DNA of 64,000 nt from Propionibacteriaceae bacterium (GTDB taxonomy: Bacteria; Actinomycetota; Actinomycetes; Propionibacteriales; Propionibacteriaceae), in the NCBI GenBank assembly GCA_031271975.1, contig JAISUR010000045.1, positions 1 through 64,000 on the forward strand, in the 5' to 3' direction. Position 1 is the stretch's first letter, and every line of letters starts with the position of its first letter. This document shows positions 33,101 to 42,731 of this stretch, one piece after another. The notes under the pieces are model-generated. The model was not told where the DNA came from, ran no database searches, and saw nothing but the letters and a program-made list of their open reading frames with translations. Position numbers and translations under genes: made by a program.

Positions 33101-36100
33101 CGTGGAGCCGTCGCCGTTGCCTTTGAGTTCGTAGTCGACCGTCACGGCGGGCTCGCCCTCGGCCGGAGCGGTCATGCGGATAAACCGGCCACCGATGATC
33201 TCGGCGACCGGGTCTTCACCGTCGTCCTGCACCAGAGCGATTTCCACCACGTCGTCGGACGAGATGTAGTCGTTGTCCATCACGTCGATCTGCACCGTGG
33301 CGCCCGGCTCAGCGGTCAGCGGGTCGTCCACGGCCAACGGGGGCTGAGTCTGGCCCGGCGAGATTACGTTCACCCGGATCGTGCCCGTGCCCTCCTTGCC
33401 GTACTGGTCCGCCAAGACGTACTGGAACGAATCCGTGCCGGTGAACTCGGGATCGGGGAAGGACTCATACACGATGCCGTCCGGCGAAAACTCCAACACG
33501 CGGCCCTTGGTCGGCGCGGAGGCGATCTTCACCAAGGTCACCGAATCCCCGTCCGGGTCCTGCTGCGTGGAAGGCACTTTGATCGTCACCTGCTCGCCCG
33601 AAACCACGCGCGCCTCAATGGTCTGCGGCTGCGGCGCCGAGTTGATGTCGTCTTCGGTCAGGGCGGGCTTCACGGTGACGTGGACGGCACCTTCGGCGGA
33701 CTGGCCCGACGTGGTGCGCGCGTAGTAGGTGATGCGGAACTGCCGGTCTTCGGTGACGTCCTCCGGCGCCGGCGCCACATAGCGGATCTGGTTGCCCGTC
33801 GCGTACGCCTCCCCGACATTCTGCTCGTCGAAGGCGTTCGCGGAGGTTTCGGTCACCTGGAAAACGCCCGGGGAGCCTTCCACCGAGTTGGTCAGCAGGC
33901 TGAGGGTGGACGCGCCCGTGGTGGTGTCGTTCTCCAACACCGGGATCAGCACCGAATCACCCGCACGGGCCGTCACCCAGTCGTCGCGCAACAGCGGCTC
34001 GTCCTTATCCACCGGAGGCAACTGCGTCACCACAGCCGTACCGTTGACCAGCCGCCCGTCGCCGTTGGTGACTTGATAGGTGATCGCCTGCGAGCCCGAA
34101 ATCTCCGGGCTTTCCGCCTCGACCCGGATCCAGCGCTTGTCCCACACCGCCACCGACAGCACATCTGGATCCTCCGGCACGGCCGACACCACCGACAGCA
34201 TCCCGCCGCCAGGATCGAAGTCGTTCTTCAACGGGTCGAAATTCGCCGGGGATGTGGCATGGATGGTCACCTCGTCGGGCATCGCCACCGGCAGGTCGTC
34301 GTCCAACTTCTTGGCAACATCCACCCGGATCTGGCCGTCTTGGGCCCGCGGCGCGGTGCCGAAACTGACCGAATAGCTGAGTTTGTAGCGGTCGGCTTTC
34401 GACGCGGTGACGGTGACAATGCCCGAAGAACGGTCTGTGTGCACGGTCAGCCCGGATTTCGGATCTACGTCGGCGGCCAGCTTCAGCCTGGCTTGCGGAT
34501 TCGACGGGTCCACGCCGGGAATGTCGTTGGCCAGCGGCGTGATCGTGATCGGCTCCCCCACCACACCGCGGGCGACGTCCGCCTGCGCCTGCGGTTTGAC
34601 GCCGGTCTTGTCGGACGTGCCGATCACGCTGATCTTGACCGAACCGTCCGCCGTCGCCAAGCCGTCGGTCACCTTGAACTCGATGGTCACCTCTTGGTTC
34701 GCCTTGGTCTCGGGCGCGGTGTATTCGATCTGCGCGTCGGCGGTGATCGGCACCGGATTGCCCTTATCGTCGCGGGCTTGGGCCACCGTCACCGCGTCAG
34801 CGTCGGGGTCCCGGTAATCGGTGGCCACGGCGATCGGAAGCGAACCCAGCGATCCCACCGCGTAGGACACCGACTTCGGCGCGTTCTCGCGCAGCTTCGG
34901 TTTGTCGTTCTGCGAAAGCTGGCTCGCGTCGCGGGCCGCGACGTGAACCGTGCCGGTGGCGTCGGCGAAGTCGTTGCGGATCGTGTAGTTGAACGTGGTG
35001 TCGGCGCCTTCGGTGGGCTGGAAGAACAGCAATGTCTGCCCATCTGGCGAAATCGTCACCCGCGCGTCGCCTTTGGGCTGTGTCACCGCGACGATGGAAA
35101 GCAGCGAGCCGTTCGGATCAGAGTCGTTGTCGAGCACGTGCAGCACGCCGGAGCGGCCCTTGCGCACGCCCAGATAGTCGTCTTCGGCCCGCGGCGGCTG
35201 ATTCTGGACGACCTCGGCCTTCTTCTCCGGGTTCTTCTCCTGCTCCGGCTCTTGGTCGTCGAATACGGACCATTCCTGGATGGCTTCGTCCCGGTCCCAG
35301 TCATAGATCGTGCCGGATTCCCGGTCATTGAGCACAGCCAAGCCGCGGTTGACCCGGAAAACCGGATCATCGAACCGGAACCCCTGCTGCTCATTGTCGG
35401 GCAGCGACCGGACCGCGTCAGGCACGCCGCAGTCGCGCACGATCTGCAAACCCCAAACGGCGAACGCGCACCCGGCCACCACCGCCGGGGCGATGGGCTG
35501 GGCCGCTTCCGCGTTGCTGACAACCGCCGTGGCCAGACCGGCGAAAGTGACCTTCACAAGCTGTGTCGAAGTGGCCACGTACACGTGGTCGGCGGCATCC
35601 GACGGCTGTTGCAGAGTCGGCGACCCGGCCCCGGCCGCGACGGTCTGCGAGCCGATCAGCAGCGTTCCGTCCGCTCCCAAGATGGCGTGTTCCGCGCCCA
35701 CGGCCGTTATCTGCGGCTCTTCCAGCTTTTGGACTTCGTACGCCTCCGGCACGCCGAACAGATCGCCGTCCACCGGCACCTGCACGGCTTTGCCCGCTGA
35801 AGTGACAGCGTGCACGGTGCCGTCGACGCCGACAGCCAGCGCCGCCGAGTTGGCTCCCGTGCCCAAGTCGGCCAGGGACAGGTTTGCCTGCTCCAACGGC
35901 GACAGATCCACCCCGGTAGCGGCGTCCATGGTGCGCACGGCCCAAACTTTGCCGCTGGCCGCATCCATCACGGCGAGCGTCCCACCGCGCATGTCCACCA
36001 GCGCATGCTCGGGAAGCTGCAAGTAGCGGTCCTTGTGAATCTTGGCCGTCAACGCGTCCACCGGATACAGCACGCCGTTCGTCTGGTCCCAGGCCACGGC

Positions 36101-36349
36101 CACGTCGCCGTCCTGCAGCACGTCGACACGCACCTCGGTGTCCGCCGCCGCCAGCGTGATGCCGAACTCCAGCGCCGAGGCGGCCTTCGCGAAGCGCCCC
36201 ACCATGCCTTCGGCGTTGGACGAGGCCCAAATGCCGGTGTTGTTCAACTCGGGACGCTGCAGCGTCTGCCCGGAAGCCGAGTTGACCAGATAGACCAGCA
36301 GCGAGGCGACAATCGCCAGTGCTACCACGGGGGACAGTCTTCTAATCAT
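30140..36349 (-). CDS. Giant Ig-like/FN3 surface protein, paralogue A (MoxR-proximal)
   Basis: A 2,069-residue protein. Residues 1-30 (MIRRLSPVVALAIVASLLVY) are an uncleaved-looking membrane anchor, so the bulk is extracellular. About 35-375 is a beta-propeller-like domain with repeated VAVMDAASGKVWAVRT-type blades and a conserved Cys pair (VVAGCAFAVWG, IVRDCGVP). From about 395 to 1,480 come 11 Ig/cadherin-like units, the first marked by HVLDNDSDPNGS and others by LANDIPGVDP, LKNDFDPGGG, LENDTTTGAS, MDNDYISSDD and LLEDAYDPDSDV. About 1,485-1,850 holds three FN3 domains plus one FN3-like unit. The tail (about 1,855-2,069) is specific to this copy and ends TGPEP. No LPXTG or C-terminal membrane helix. 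It corresponds to the Fn3 gene of PFNA clusters. Confidence 0.88.
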   Translation of the reverse strand: MIRRLSPVVALAIVASLLVYLVNSASGQTLQRPELNNTGIWASSNAEGMVGRFAKAASALEFGITLAAADTEVRVDVLQDGDVAVAWDQTNGVLYPVDALTAKIHKDRYLQLPEHALVDMRGGTLAVMDAASGKVWAVRTMDAATGVDLSPLEQANLSLADLGTGANSAALAVGVDGTVHAVTSAGKAVQVPVDGDLFGVPEAYEVQKLEEPQITAVGAEHAILGADGTLLIGSQTVAAGAGSPTLQQPSDAADHVYVATSTQLVKVTFAGLATAVVSNAEAAQPIAPAVVAGCAFAVWGLQIVRDCGVPDAVRSLPDNEQQGFRFDDPVFRVNRGLAVLNDRESGTIYDWDRDEAIQEWSVFDDQEPEQEKNPEKKAEVVQNQPPRAEDDYLGVRKGRSGVLHVLDNDSDPNGSLLSIVAVTQPKGDARVTISPDGQTLLFFQPTEGADTTFNYTIRNDFADATGTVHVAARDASQLSQNDKPKLRENAPKSVSYAVGSLGSLPIAVATDYRDPDADAVTVAQARDDKGNPVPITADAQIEYTAPETKANQEVTIEFKVTDGLATADGSVKISVIGTSDKTGVKPQAQADVARGVVGEPITITPLANDIPGVDPSNPQARLKLAADVDPKSGLTVHTDRSSGIVTVTASKADRYKLSYSVSFGTAPRAQDGQIRVDVAKKLDDDLPVAMPDEVTIHATSPANFDPLKNDFDPGGGMLSVVSAVPEDPDVLSVAVWDKRWIRVEAESPEISGSQAITYQVTNGDGRLVNGTAVVTQLPPVDKDEPLLRDDWVTARAGDSVLIPVLENDTTTGASTLSLLTNSVEGSPGVFQVTETSANAFDEQNVGEAYATGNQIRYVAPAPEDVTEDRQFRITYYARTTSGQSAEGAVHVTVKPALTEDDINSAPQPQTIEARVVSGEQVTIKVPSTQQDPDGDSVTLVKIASAPTKGRVLEFSPDGIVYESFPDPEFTGTDSFQYVLADQYGKEGTGTIRVNVISPGQTQPPLAVDDPLTAEPGATVQIDVMDNDYISSDDVVEIALVQDDGEDPVAEIIGGRFIRMTAPAEGEPAVTVDYELKGNGDGSTVATASVTGKEGFKNPPRVEDKVAVPGEKGRASVDLLEDAYDPDSDVTKTKIAIPHETEQQGIVIQDGVVELNMSPLPQIVTFVATDESGAATSGIIYVPARDDGFPYATGLIEIPANSTESFDVTDYVKSSRPEHTARITVADLVRATPGHLSVEVDSSLERFTLTSANDYTGPGAVTMQVTDGAGVSDPDGKVATVSIPVQVGPVTPVLSCPEAKQVIRQGTAKNLDVRTLCHIWPADTAAVFEYEWAKAIDNVSFADSNQTTLKLTASGSAKPGDEGSITVRVAGESAASQVNLVVAEAAPPKINPITVEVKQGETATAAIRLSSPLANGRQDTIVSCVAANDAAKKIPCKGADTKKWSVTPTGSFSGQLVYKLTVSDISDASQLGRQASTTLTVNVYGVPGAPPDLRQADGVQSNAITMAWGAAAENGAPIDEYELKPSRGAGPVKCPTLSCTVKPLANGDYGFQVRAHNKAGWGEWSNEVTGTADAFPDAPAGCVTSNPLDGQITLSWLPVSGDYSAVKNYYVRYSGQERPFQNAGDHDIDNLDNVQTTFEIWSENNFGRSLTSCTAVGWPTGKPQDLAITSVEAVNQNADNTDAKVTWAPAKANGEGPVEYTLSHNGQTVSTCVNITETSCLLAVTLDGAKHTFKLSATNKPHKLVETSEVYEWYAEGIPPQPPAPDAQPTGENRTAAVSGHTPSSRGKAADSYVLIYSGSSLRGSATLSSWNYSKTIEAGDNGDDAQIAVKLCYTNSKDKEVCGEKSASKTVTPFGPMTLEEQNFADPSYDGWSGILEVHANGNGRLATLKITWDDPGNDCDKYDSTVSKSGDGHISLRSWCRYMKWDTTRTATVTLTSEDTVPKRTTKTFTIGVKSMKSGESIFSGLWVDGDEYSPKVGVVQVSGSSATVKLWAHGGGRKMTLRVAGGCGSHNTQPRAYRIEIEFTCDIGWDSQKTFTVSLVPASTSDEYADWPVASDISVTLKTGPEP

Positions 36350-36430
36350 CGTCTTGCGCCTGTTCGGGGGCCGTCGGGCCGGTCGGTCGACTCCATGATA
36401 CTGGGTGGGTGGTTAAGGGGGTGTTGCGGG
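36350..36430. other. Conserved spacer between giant genes A and B
   Basis: This 81-nt gap shares long identical stretches with the 82-nt gap downstream of paralogue B (TTGCGCCTGTTCGGGGG, ATGATACT, CGGGTCATG on the plus strand). On the minus strand a TATCAT stands about 45 nt from the start codon and could be a -10 box, but the upstream TTAACC is only ten bases away, so no standard promoter is called. The similarity shows that the spacer was duplicated with the gene. Confidence 0.5.
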
Positions 36431-39400
36431 TCATGGGTCTGGCTCCGGGCCTGTCGACACGGTGAAGCTCCAGTCATCGGGAATATGCCGATCCGGGTCG
36501 TCCGAAAGGTCATCGATGTGGGCGGTGAACGTCTTCGTCGCATTCCAACCGATGTCGCACGTCAGGGTGAGCCCTTCCTTGGTGGTCTGATTGGTAGTCG
36601 TTTGCTCGGCTGGAGGGTCACAGCCGTCAGCGCTGAGCGTCACCTTGATTTTCCCGCCGCCGCCGTGGGCGAGCACGAAGACCGACACCTTGGAACCGTC
36701 GTATGTCACGGTCTTGTCACTGAACGAGACAGACTTCTCCTCTGCGCTCGTGACATTTTCCGTGTAGGTCAGCGTCGGCCGAGGCGGGTTGGTTGCCGAA
36801 CTGACAAGGGTGACCGTCACCTTGCGAGTTCGCTCGTATCCGCCGTACAGGCAGCGCAAATCGACGGCTAACGACCCTTCTCCCGTGTCGGATTTGGGGT
36901 TCTCATCATAGCTGCGGCCTTTGTGTTCGCAGTCGTCGTCGAATGTAACGGTAAGCGTCGCTTGTCGCCCGTTGGCGTTCGCTTGGGCCTGGAACCAGCC
37001 GGACCAGCCATGGTTGGGCGGGCTACGGTGGTTAAACATGTCCAACGTCATGGGGCCGAAGGGGATGACTGATTTCGTTGCGGATCTCGGACCGCACTTC
37101 TCCGACCCGTCAGAAGCCTTCTTGTAGCAAAGCGCAATCGACATCAGGGCGGTGGCCCCGTTGGCCCCCGCCTCGACTGTCTTGGAATAGGACCAGCTGC
37201 TCAGCGTCGCAGAACCAACGAGATTGTCCCCGCTGTAGATCTTTACGTAGGAGTTTGCGGCGCTGCCGCGGGAATTCGGGGTGTGCCCCGACACTTTCGC
37301 CATTCGGTTATCCCCGGTCGACTCAGCGTCAGGTGCCGGCGGCCTCGGCGGCATCCCCTCCGCATACCATGTCGCAACTGGAGTGGTTTGCGTGTACTTG
37401 CGCGGCTTGTTCGTGGACTCGACTTTGAACTCATGCACCGCCCCGTCCAGAACAATACTGGCTGTCGTGCATGTGGTGGCCGTCACATCGGAACAGACCT
37501 TGGTCCACGCTGACTCGCCAGCCTTGCGGTGGAAGAGCGTGTACTCGACCGGCCCCTCACCATTCGGCGCCGAATTGGTCCACTCGACTTCCACAGGCGT
37601 GGAGTCCGCATCCTCATCGCCAGATACGCTCGAGATGTAAAACTCACCCGGCATGCCCGTCGGCCAGCCCACCGCCGTGCAACTTGTCTCCGAACGGCCA
37701 ACCGTGTTCTCGCTCCAAATCTCGAATGTGGTTTGGACGTTGTCGAGGCCCTTGATGACTTGCGTAGTGGTCTTGATATCAGACAGCTCTTCGCCGCTGT
37801 ACCGCACCACATACCAGGGCTTCGAATAATCCCCTGAAACGGGCAGCCAACTCAGCGTGATCTGCTTGTCCAGCGGGTCGGACGCCACGCAACCAGTCGG
37901 CGCGTCCGGGATACGATCCGCAATTCCATCAGCCCAATCAGACCACTCGCCCCAGCCGGCTTTGTTGTGCGCGCGAACCCTGAACTGATAAGGCTCATCG
38001 CGATTCGCCAAGGGCTTTATCGTGCAAGACAGCGCCGGACACTTGGCCGAACCGCCGCCCTGCAGCTGCAACTCGTACTCGTCAATCGGGGCGCCATTCT
38101 CGGCGGCCGGGCCCCAGGCCATCGTGACGGCATTCGACTGCACGCCGTCGGTTTGGTGCAGGTCTGGGGGGACGCCGGGCACGCCATAGACGTTGATTGT
38201 CAGCGTGGTGGTGGCTTGGCGGCCGGGCAGCGTGGTGTTGCCCGCGTCGGAGACCCGGAGTTTGTAGACCAACTGGCCGGAGAACTTCTCCCCGGGCGTC
38301 ACGGACCAGTTCTTGCCGTCGATCTTGCACGGAATCTGGGAGCTTTGCGCTTCCTTGTTGGATGCCGTGCAACTAAGGATCACGTCTTCGCGGCCGCTCG
38401 TCAGCGGGGAGGAGAGCTTGATGGTGCCGGAGGCCGTCTCGCCCGCCTTGATCTCAAGCACGATCGGGTTGATTTTCGGCGGCGACGCGGCCTTCACCAC
38501 GACATTCAGCTTGCTCTGAGCCGATTCGCCGGAGATGCGCACTGTGATCGATCCGGTGTCGCCGGGCCGGGCGTTGCCGTTGGCGGCCAGTTTCAGCATG
38601 CCGCGCTCGGTCACGTCCAACGAGACGTTGTCGATGGCGCGGTCCCATTCGTATTCGAGCGTGGCATTGAGGTTGGCGGGCCAAATGTGGCACAGGCCAC
38701 GCACGTCGAGGGTCTTCTCGGAGCCTTGGCGGATCACCTGCTCGGCTTCCGGGCACGTCAACACGGGGGTGACTTCGCCCACCTGCACCGGGATCGAGAC
38801 CGTCGCCACCTTGCCTTCCGGGTCGGAGACGTCCGCGCCGTCGGTGACCTGCATCGTCACCGCGCCCGGGCCGGTGTAGTCGTTGGCCGAAGTCAGCGTG
38901 AAGCGGTCAAGGGAATCGTCCACTTCGACGGACAGATGGCTGGGCGTGGCCCGCACCAGATCCGAAACGGTGATGCGCGCGGTACGGTTCGGCCGGGACG
39001 ATTTCACGTAGTCGGTGACGTTGAATGTCTCGGTGGAGTTGGCCGGGATTTCGATCAGGCCGGTCGCGTACGGGAAGCCGTCGTCTTTGGCCGGCACATA
39101 GATGATGCCCGAGGTGGCCGCACCCGACTCGTCGGTGGCCACGAAGGTGACGATCTGCGGCAGCGGCGACATGTTCAACTCGACCAGGCCGTCTTGGATG
39201 ACGATGCCTTGCTCCTCGGTTTCGTGCGGGATGGTGATCTGGGTCTTGGTCACGTCCGAATCCGGGTCATAGGCGTCTTCCAGCAAGTCGACGCTCGCGC
39301 GGCCCTTCTCTCCGGGCACGGCCACCTTGTCGTCCACGCGCGGCGGATTCTTGTAGCCCTCCTTGCCGGTCACCGAAACTGTGGCCACTGTGGAGCCGTC

Positions 39401-42400
39401 GCCGTTGCCCTTGAGCTCGTAGTCGGCCGTCGCCGCCGGCTCGCCCTCGGCCGGGACCGTAAGCGTGACAAACCGCTCATTCACGAGCGCGACGCCTTCG
39501 GCCTCCGGATCCAGCAGCGAAATCTGCGGCGTGTCGTCGGAGGAGATGTAGTCGTTGTTCATCACGTCGATGCTGACCCGCACGCCGGGCTCGGCGGTGA
39601 GCGGGTCGTCGACGGCCAGCGGCGGCTGCGTCTGGCCGGGCGCGATGATATTCACCCGGACCGTCCCCGTGCCCTCTTTGCCGTATTGGTCCGCCAAGAC
39701 GTACTGGAACGAATCCGTGCCGGCGGACTCGGCGTCCAAGAAGGCCTCGTATACGATCCCCTCGGGCGTGAACTCGACCACGCGCCCCTTGCTGGGCGAG
39801 CCCTCCATCTTCACCAACGTCACCGAGTCGCCGTCCGGATCCTGTTGCGAAGAGGGCACCTTGATGGTCACCTGCTCGCCCAAGGTCACGCGCGCCTCGA
39901 TGGTCTGCGGCTGCGGCGCGGAGTTGATGTCGTCTTCGCCCAGCGGCGGTTTCACCGTGACATGCACGGTGCCCGCGGCGGAATGGCCCGAGGTGGTGCG
40001 CGCATAGTAGACGATCCGGAACTGCCGGTCTTCGGTGACCTGGCCGGCGACAGGCGCGACGTAGCGGATCTGGTTGCCGACCGCGTACGCCTCGCCGCGG
40101 TCATTCTTGTCGGCGTCGAAAGCGCTCGCGGAAGTCTCGATGACCTCGAATTGGCCGGCTTTCCCGTCCACCGTGTTGGTGAGCAGGCTGAGCGTGGACG
40201 CGCCCGTGGTGGTGTCGTTCTCCAACACCGGGATCAGCACCGAATCCCCCGCGCGGGCCGTCACCCAGTCGTCGCGCAACAGCGGCTCGTCCTTATCCAC
40301 CTGCGGCAACTGCGTCACCACGGCCGTGCCGGAAACCAGGCGCCCGTCGCCGTTGGTGATCTGGTACGTGATCGCCTGCGAGCCGGAAATGTCGGGCTCG
40401 GCCTCCACCCGGATCCAACGCTTGTCCCACACCGCGACGGACAAGGCGTCGGGATCCTCCGGCTCAGCCGACACCACCGACAGCATCCCGCCCTTGGGAT
40501 CGAAGTCGTTCTTCAACGGGTCAAAGTTGGCCGGGCTGGTTCCATGGACGGTCACCTCGTCCGGCATCGCCACCGGCAAGTCGTCGTCAATCTTCTTGGC
40601 CACATCCACGCGGATCTGGCCCTCTTGGGCCCGCGGCGCGGTGCCGAAACTGATCGCATAGGCGAGCTTGTAGCGGCCTGCTTTCGACGCCGTAACCGTG
40701 ACGATCCCGGACGAGCGGTCCGTGTGCACCTGCAACCCGGAACGCGGGTCCACGTCGGCGGCCAGTTTCAACCTGGCTTGCGGATTCGACGGGTCCACGC
40801 CGGGAATGTCGTTGGCCAGCGGCGTGATCGTGATCGGCTCGTTCACGATGCCGCGGGCGGCGTCGGCCTGCGCCTGCGGTTTGACGCCGGTCTTGTCAGA
40901 GGTGCCGATGATGTCGATCGCCACCGAACCGGTCTGGGTCTCCCGGCCGTCCGTGACCGTGAACTCGACGGCCACTTCCTTGTTGTTCTTCGTCTCGGGC
41001 GCGGTGTATTCGATCTGCCCGTCGGCGGTGATCGCCACCGAGCCGCCCGCGTCTCCCGCGACATGGGCTTCGCTGACCGTGACCGGATCGGCGTCGAAAT
41101 CCCGATAGTCGGTGGCCACCGCGATCGGCAGCGAACCCAGTGAGCCGACTGCGTACGACATCGCCGATGGCGCGGGATCGCGCAGCTTGGGCCCCTGGTT
41201 TTCCGTCAGTTGGCTCGGATCGCGGGCCTCCACGGTCACCTTCGCGGAAGCCTGATCCACATCGTTGGACACCGTGTATGTGAACGTGGTCTGCTCGCCT
41301 TCGGTGGGCTGGGAGAAGAGCAAGGTCTGGCCGTCCGGCGAGATGGTCACCCGCGCCCCCTTCTTGGAGGTGGGCTGCGTGACCGCGATGATTGACAGGA
41401 TCGACCCATTCGGATCGTTGTCGTTGTCCAACACGTGCAAGACGCCCGAACGGCCCTTGCGCACACCCAGATGGTCATCCTGGGCCACCGGCTTGGCATC
41501 CTGCCTGACCTCGGCCTTCTTCTCCGGGTTCTTTTCCTGCTCCGGCTCATTGTTGTCGAAAACCGACCACTCCTGGATGGCCACGTTCAGATCCCAGTCG
41601 TAGATCGTGCCGGACTCCCGGTCGTTCAGGACGACAGTTCCCCAGTTCACGCGGAACACCGGATCATTGAACGTCTTGTTCTGCGCCTGGTCCTCGGGCA
41701 GTTGGCGGACATCGTCGGGCACCCCGCAGTCGCGCACGATGTCCAATCCCCAAACGGCGAAAGCGCAGCCGGCCACCACCACCGGCGCGATCGGTTTGCC
41801 GCTCACGCCCTTGACGGTTTCAACCGCTTCCCCCCGGAAGCTGACCTTCGCAAGCAGCGTTGGAGTCGCCACATAGACGTGGTCGGCCGCGCCGGAAGGC
41901 TGCTGCAAGACGGCGCCCTGGCCGACCGCGGCGCTCTGCGTGCCCAGCAGCAGTGTGCCGTCCGCGCCCAAAATCACCGACTCCGCCCCGACTGCCGTGA
42001 TCTGCGGGGTCTCCAACTTCTGCACGTCGTAGGGCTCCGCCACGCCGAAGTGGTCGCCTGCCACCGGCACCTTCACGGCCTTGCCCGCCGAAGTGACCGC
42101 GTGCACGGCGCCATCGACGCCCACCGCCAACGCCGCCGAATTGGCCTGGGCGCCCAAGTCCGCTACGTACTCGCCCGAATCCGTCGCCAGCGGGCTCAAA
42201 TCCAAGCCGCTCGCGGCGTCCATCGTGCGCGTCGCCCAAATCCGGCCGGATTCCAACGCCATGACGGCCAGCGTCCCGCCGCCCATGGCCACCAACGCGC
42301 CCTGCTCGGGCAGCGCCAAATCGCGGTCCTTGAAAATCTTGGCCGTCAACGCGTCCACCGGATACAGCGCGCCGGCCGTCTTGTCCCAAGCCACGGCCAC

Positions 42401-42649
42401 ATTTCCGTCTTGCAGCACGTCGACGTCCGCCACAGAGTTTTCCGTAGCGGTCACGGTCAGCCCAAACTCCAGCGCCGAAGCCGCCTTGGCGAACCGCCCC
42501 ACCATGCGCTGCGCGTTGGACGAGGCCCAAATGCCGGTGTTGTTCAACTCCGGGCGCTGCAAGTTCTGCCCGGAAGCGGAGTTGACCAGATAGACCAGCA
42601 GCGAGGCGACAAGCGCCAGCGCCACTATGGGGGACAGTCTCTTAATCAT
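36431..42649 (-). CDS. Giant Ig-like/FN3 surface protein, paralogue B
   Basis: A 2,072-residue close relative of paralogue A with the same plan: anchor MIKRLSPIVALALVASLLVY, propeller-like head with the Cys pair (VVAGCAFAVWGLD, VRDCGVPDD), 11 Ig-like repeats, three to four FN3 modules (GVPGVPPDLHQTDGVQSNAV begins the first), and a specific tail from about 1,865. The tail is Cys-bearing (DDDCEHKG, VDLRCLYGG, SADGCDPP, LTCDIGWNATKTF) and ends TGPEPDP, close to A's TGPEP. Gene A and gene B share similar upstream spacers and endings, so they may be the youngest pair. The lysine in MIKRL and ATG start 42649 are clear; the ribosome site is weak, which suggests reliance on read-through translation from the upstream gene. 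Confidence 0.88.
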   Translation of the reverse strand: MIKRLSPIVALALVASLLVYLVNSASGQNLQRPELNNTGIWASSNAQRMVGRFAKAASALEFGLTVTATENSVADVDVLQDGNVAVAWDKTAGALYPVDALTAKIFKDRDLALPEQGALVAMGGGTLAVMALESGRIWATRTMDAASGLDLSPLATDSGEYVADLGAQANSAALAVGVDGAVHAVTSAGKAVKVPVAGDHFGVAEPYDVQKLETPQITAVGAESVILGADGTLLLGTQSAAVGQGAVLQQPSGAADHVYVATPTLLAKVSFRGEAVETVKGVSGKPIAPVVVAGCAFAVWGLDIVRDCGVPDDVRQLPEDQAQNKTFNDPVFRVNWGTVVLNDRESGTIYDWDLNVAIQEWSVFDNNEPEQEKNPEKKAEVRQDAKPVAQDDHLGVRKGRSGVLHVLDNDNDPNGSILSIIAVTQPTSKKGARVTISPDGQTLLFSQPTEGEQTTFTYTVSNDVDQASAKVTVEARDPSQLTENQGPKLRDPAPSAMSYAVGSLGSLPIAVATDYRDFDADPVTVSEAHVAGDAGGSVAITADGQIEYTAPETKNNKEVAVEFTVTDGRETQTGSVAIDIIGTSDKTGVKPQAQADAARGIVNEPITITPLANDIPGVDPSNPQARLKLAADVDPRSGLQVHTDRSSGIVTVTASKAGRYKLAYAISFGTAPRAQEGQIRVDVAKKIDDDLPVAMPDEVTVHGTSPANFDPLKNDFDPKGGMLSVVSAEPEDPDALSVAVWDKRWIRVEAEPDISGSQAITYQITNGDGRLVSGTAVVTQLPQVDKDEPLLRDDWVTARAGDSVLIPVLENDTTTGASTLSLLTNTVDGKAGQFEVIETSASAFDADKNDRGEAYAVGNQIRYVAPVAGQVTEDRQFRIVYYARTTSGHSAAGTVHVTVKPPLGEDDINSAPQPQTIEARVTLGEQVTIKVPSSQQDPDGDSVTLVKMEGSPSKGRVVEFTPEGIVYEAFLDAESAGTDSFQYVLADQYGKEGTGTVRVNIIAPGQTQPPLAVDDPLTAEPGVRVSIDVMNNDYISSDDTPQISLLDPEAEGVALVNERFVTLTVPAEGEPAATADYELKGNGDGSTVATVSVTGKEGYKNPPRVDDKVAVPGEKGRASVDLLEDAYDPDSDVTKTQITIPHETEEQGIVIQDGLVELNMSPLPQIVTFVATDESGAATSGIIYVPAKDDGFPYATGLIEIPANSTETFNVTDYVKSSRPNRTARITVSDLVRATPSHLSVEVDDSLDRFTLTSANDYTGPGAVTMQVTDGADVSDPEGKVATVSIPVQVGEVTPVLTCPEAEQVIRQGSEKTLDVRGLCHIWPANLNATLEYEWDRAIDNVSLDVTERGMLKLAANGNARPGDTGSITVRISGESAQSKLNVVVKAASPPKINPIVLEIKAGETASGTIKLSSPLTSGREDVILSCTASNKEAQSSQIPCKIDGKNWSVTPGEKFSGQLVYKLRVSDAGNTTLPGRQATTTLTINVYGVPGVPPDLHQTDGVQSNAVTMAWGPAAENGAPIDEYELQLQGGGSAKCPALSCTIKPLANRDEPYQFRVRAHNKAGWGEWSDWADGIADRIPDAPTGCVASDPLDKQITLSWLPVSGDYSKPWYVVRYSGEELSDIKTTTQVIKGLDNVQTTFEIWSENTVGRSETSCTAVGWPTGMPGEFYISSVSGDEDADSTPVEVEWTNSAPNGEGPVEYTLFHRKAGESAWTKVCSDVTATTCTTASIVLDGAVHEFKVESTNKPRKYTQTTPVATWYAEGMPPRPPAPDAESTGDNRMAKVSGHTPNSRGSAANSYVKIYSGDNLVGSATLSSWSYSKTVEAGANGATALMSIALCYKKASDGSEKCGPRSATKSVIPFGPMTLDMFNHRSPPNHGWSGWFQAQANANGRQATLTVTFDDDCEHKGRSYDENPKSDTGEGSLAVDLRCLYGGYERTRKVTVTLVSSATNPPRPTLTYTENVTSAEEKSVSFSDKTVTYDGSKVSVFVLAHGGGGKIKVTLSADGCDPPAEQTTTNQTTKEGLTLTCDIGWNATKTFTAHIDDLSDDPDRHIPDDWSFTVSTGPEPDP

Positions 42650-42731
42650 CTTGCGCCTGTTCGGGGGGCCGTCGCCTTGGCCGGGTGACTCAATGATACT
42701 CGGCGGGCAGTCAAAGGGAGTTCATGCCGGG
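42650..42731. other. Conserved spacer between giant genes B and C
   Basis: This 82-nt spacer is homologous to the A/B spacer. On the minus strand it reads TTTGACT then, ten bases later, TATCAT; the distance is too short for a sigma-70-type promoter. No terminator hairpin is evident, so transcription may run through. Confidence 0.5.

Noticed and set aside
32099..35800. Very long plus-strand open frames opposite the giant genes (for example 32099-35800, 37967-41143, 46812-48893, 52879-55818, 56986-60423)
   Set aside because: They are antisense shadows of high-GC genes. Their predicted proteins are Arg/His/Gly/Val-rich with no domains, and they recur at the same relative position in every paralogue.
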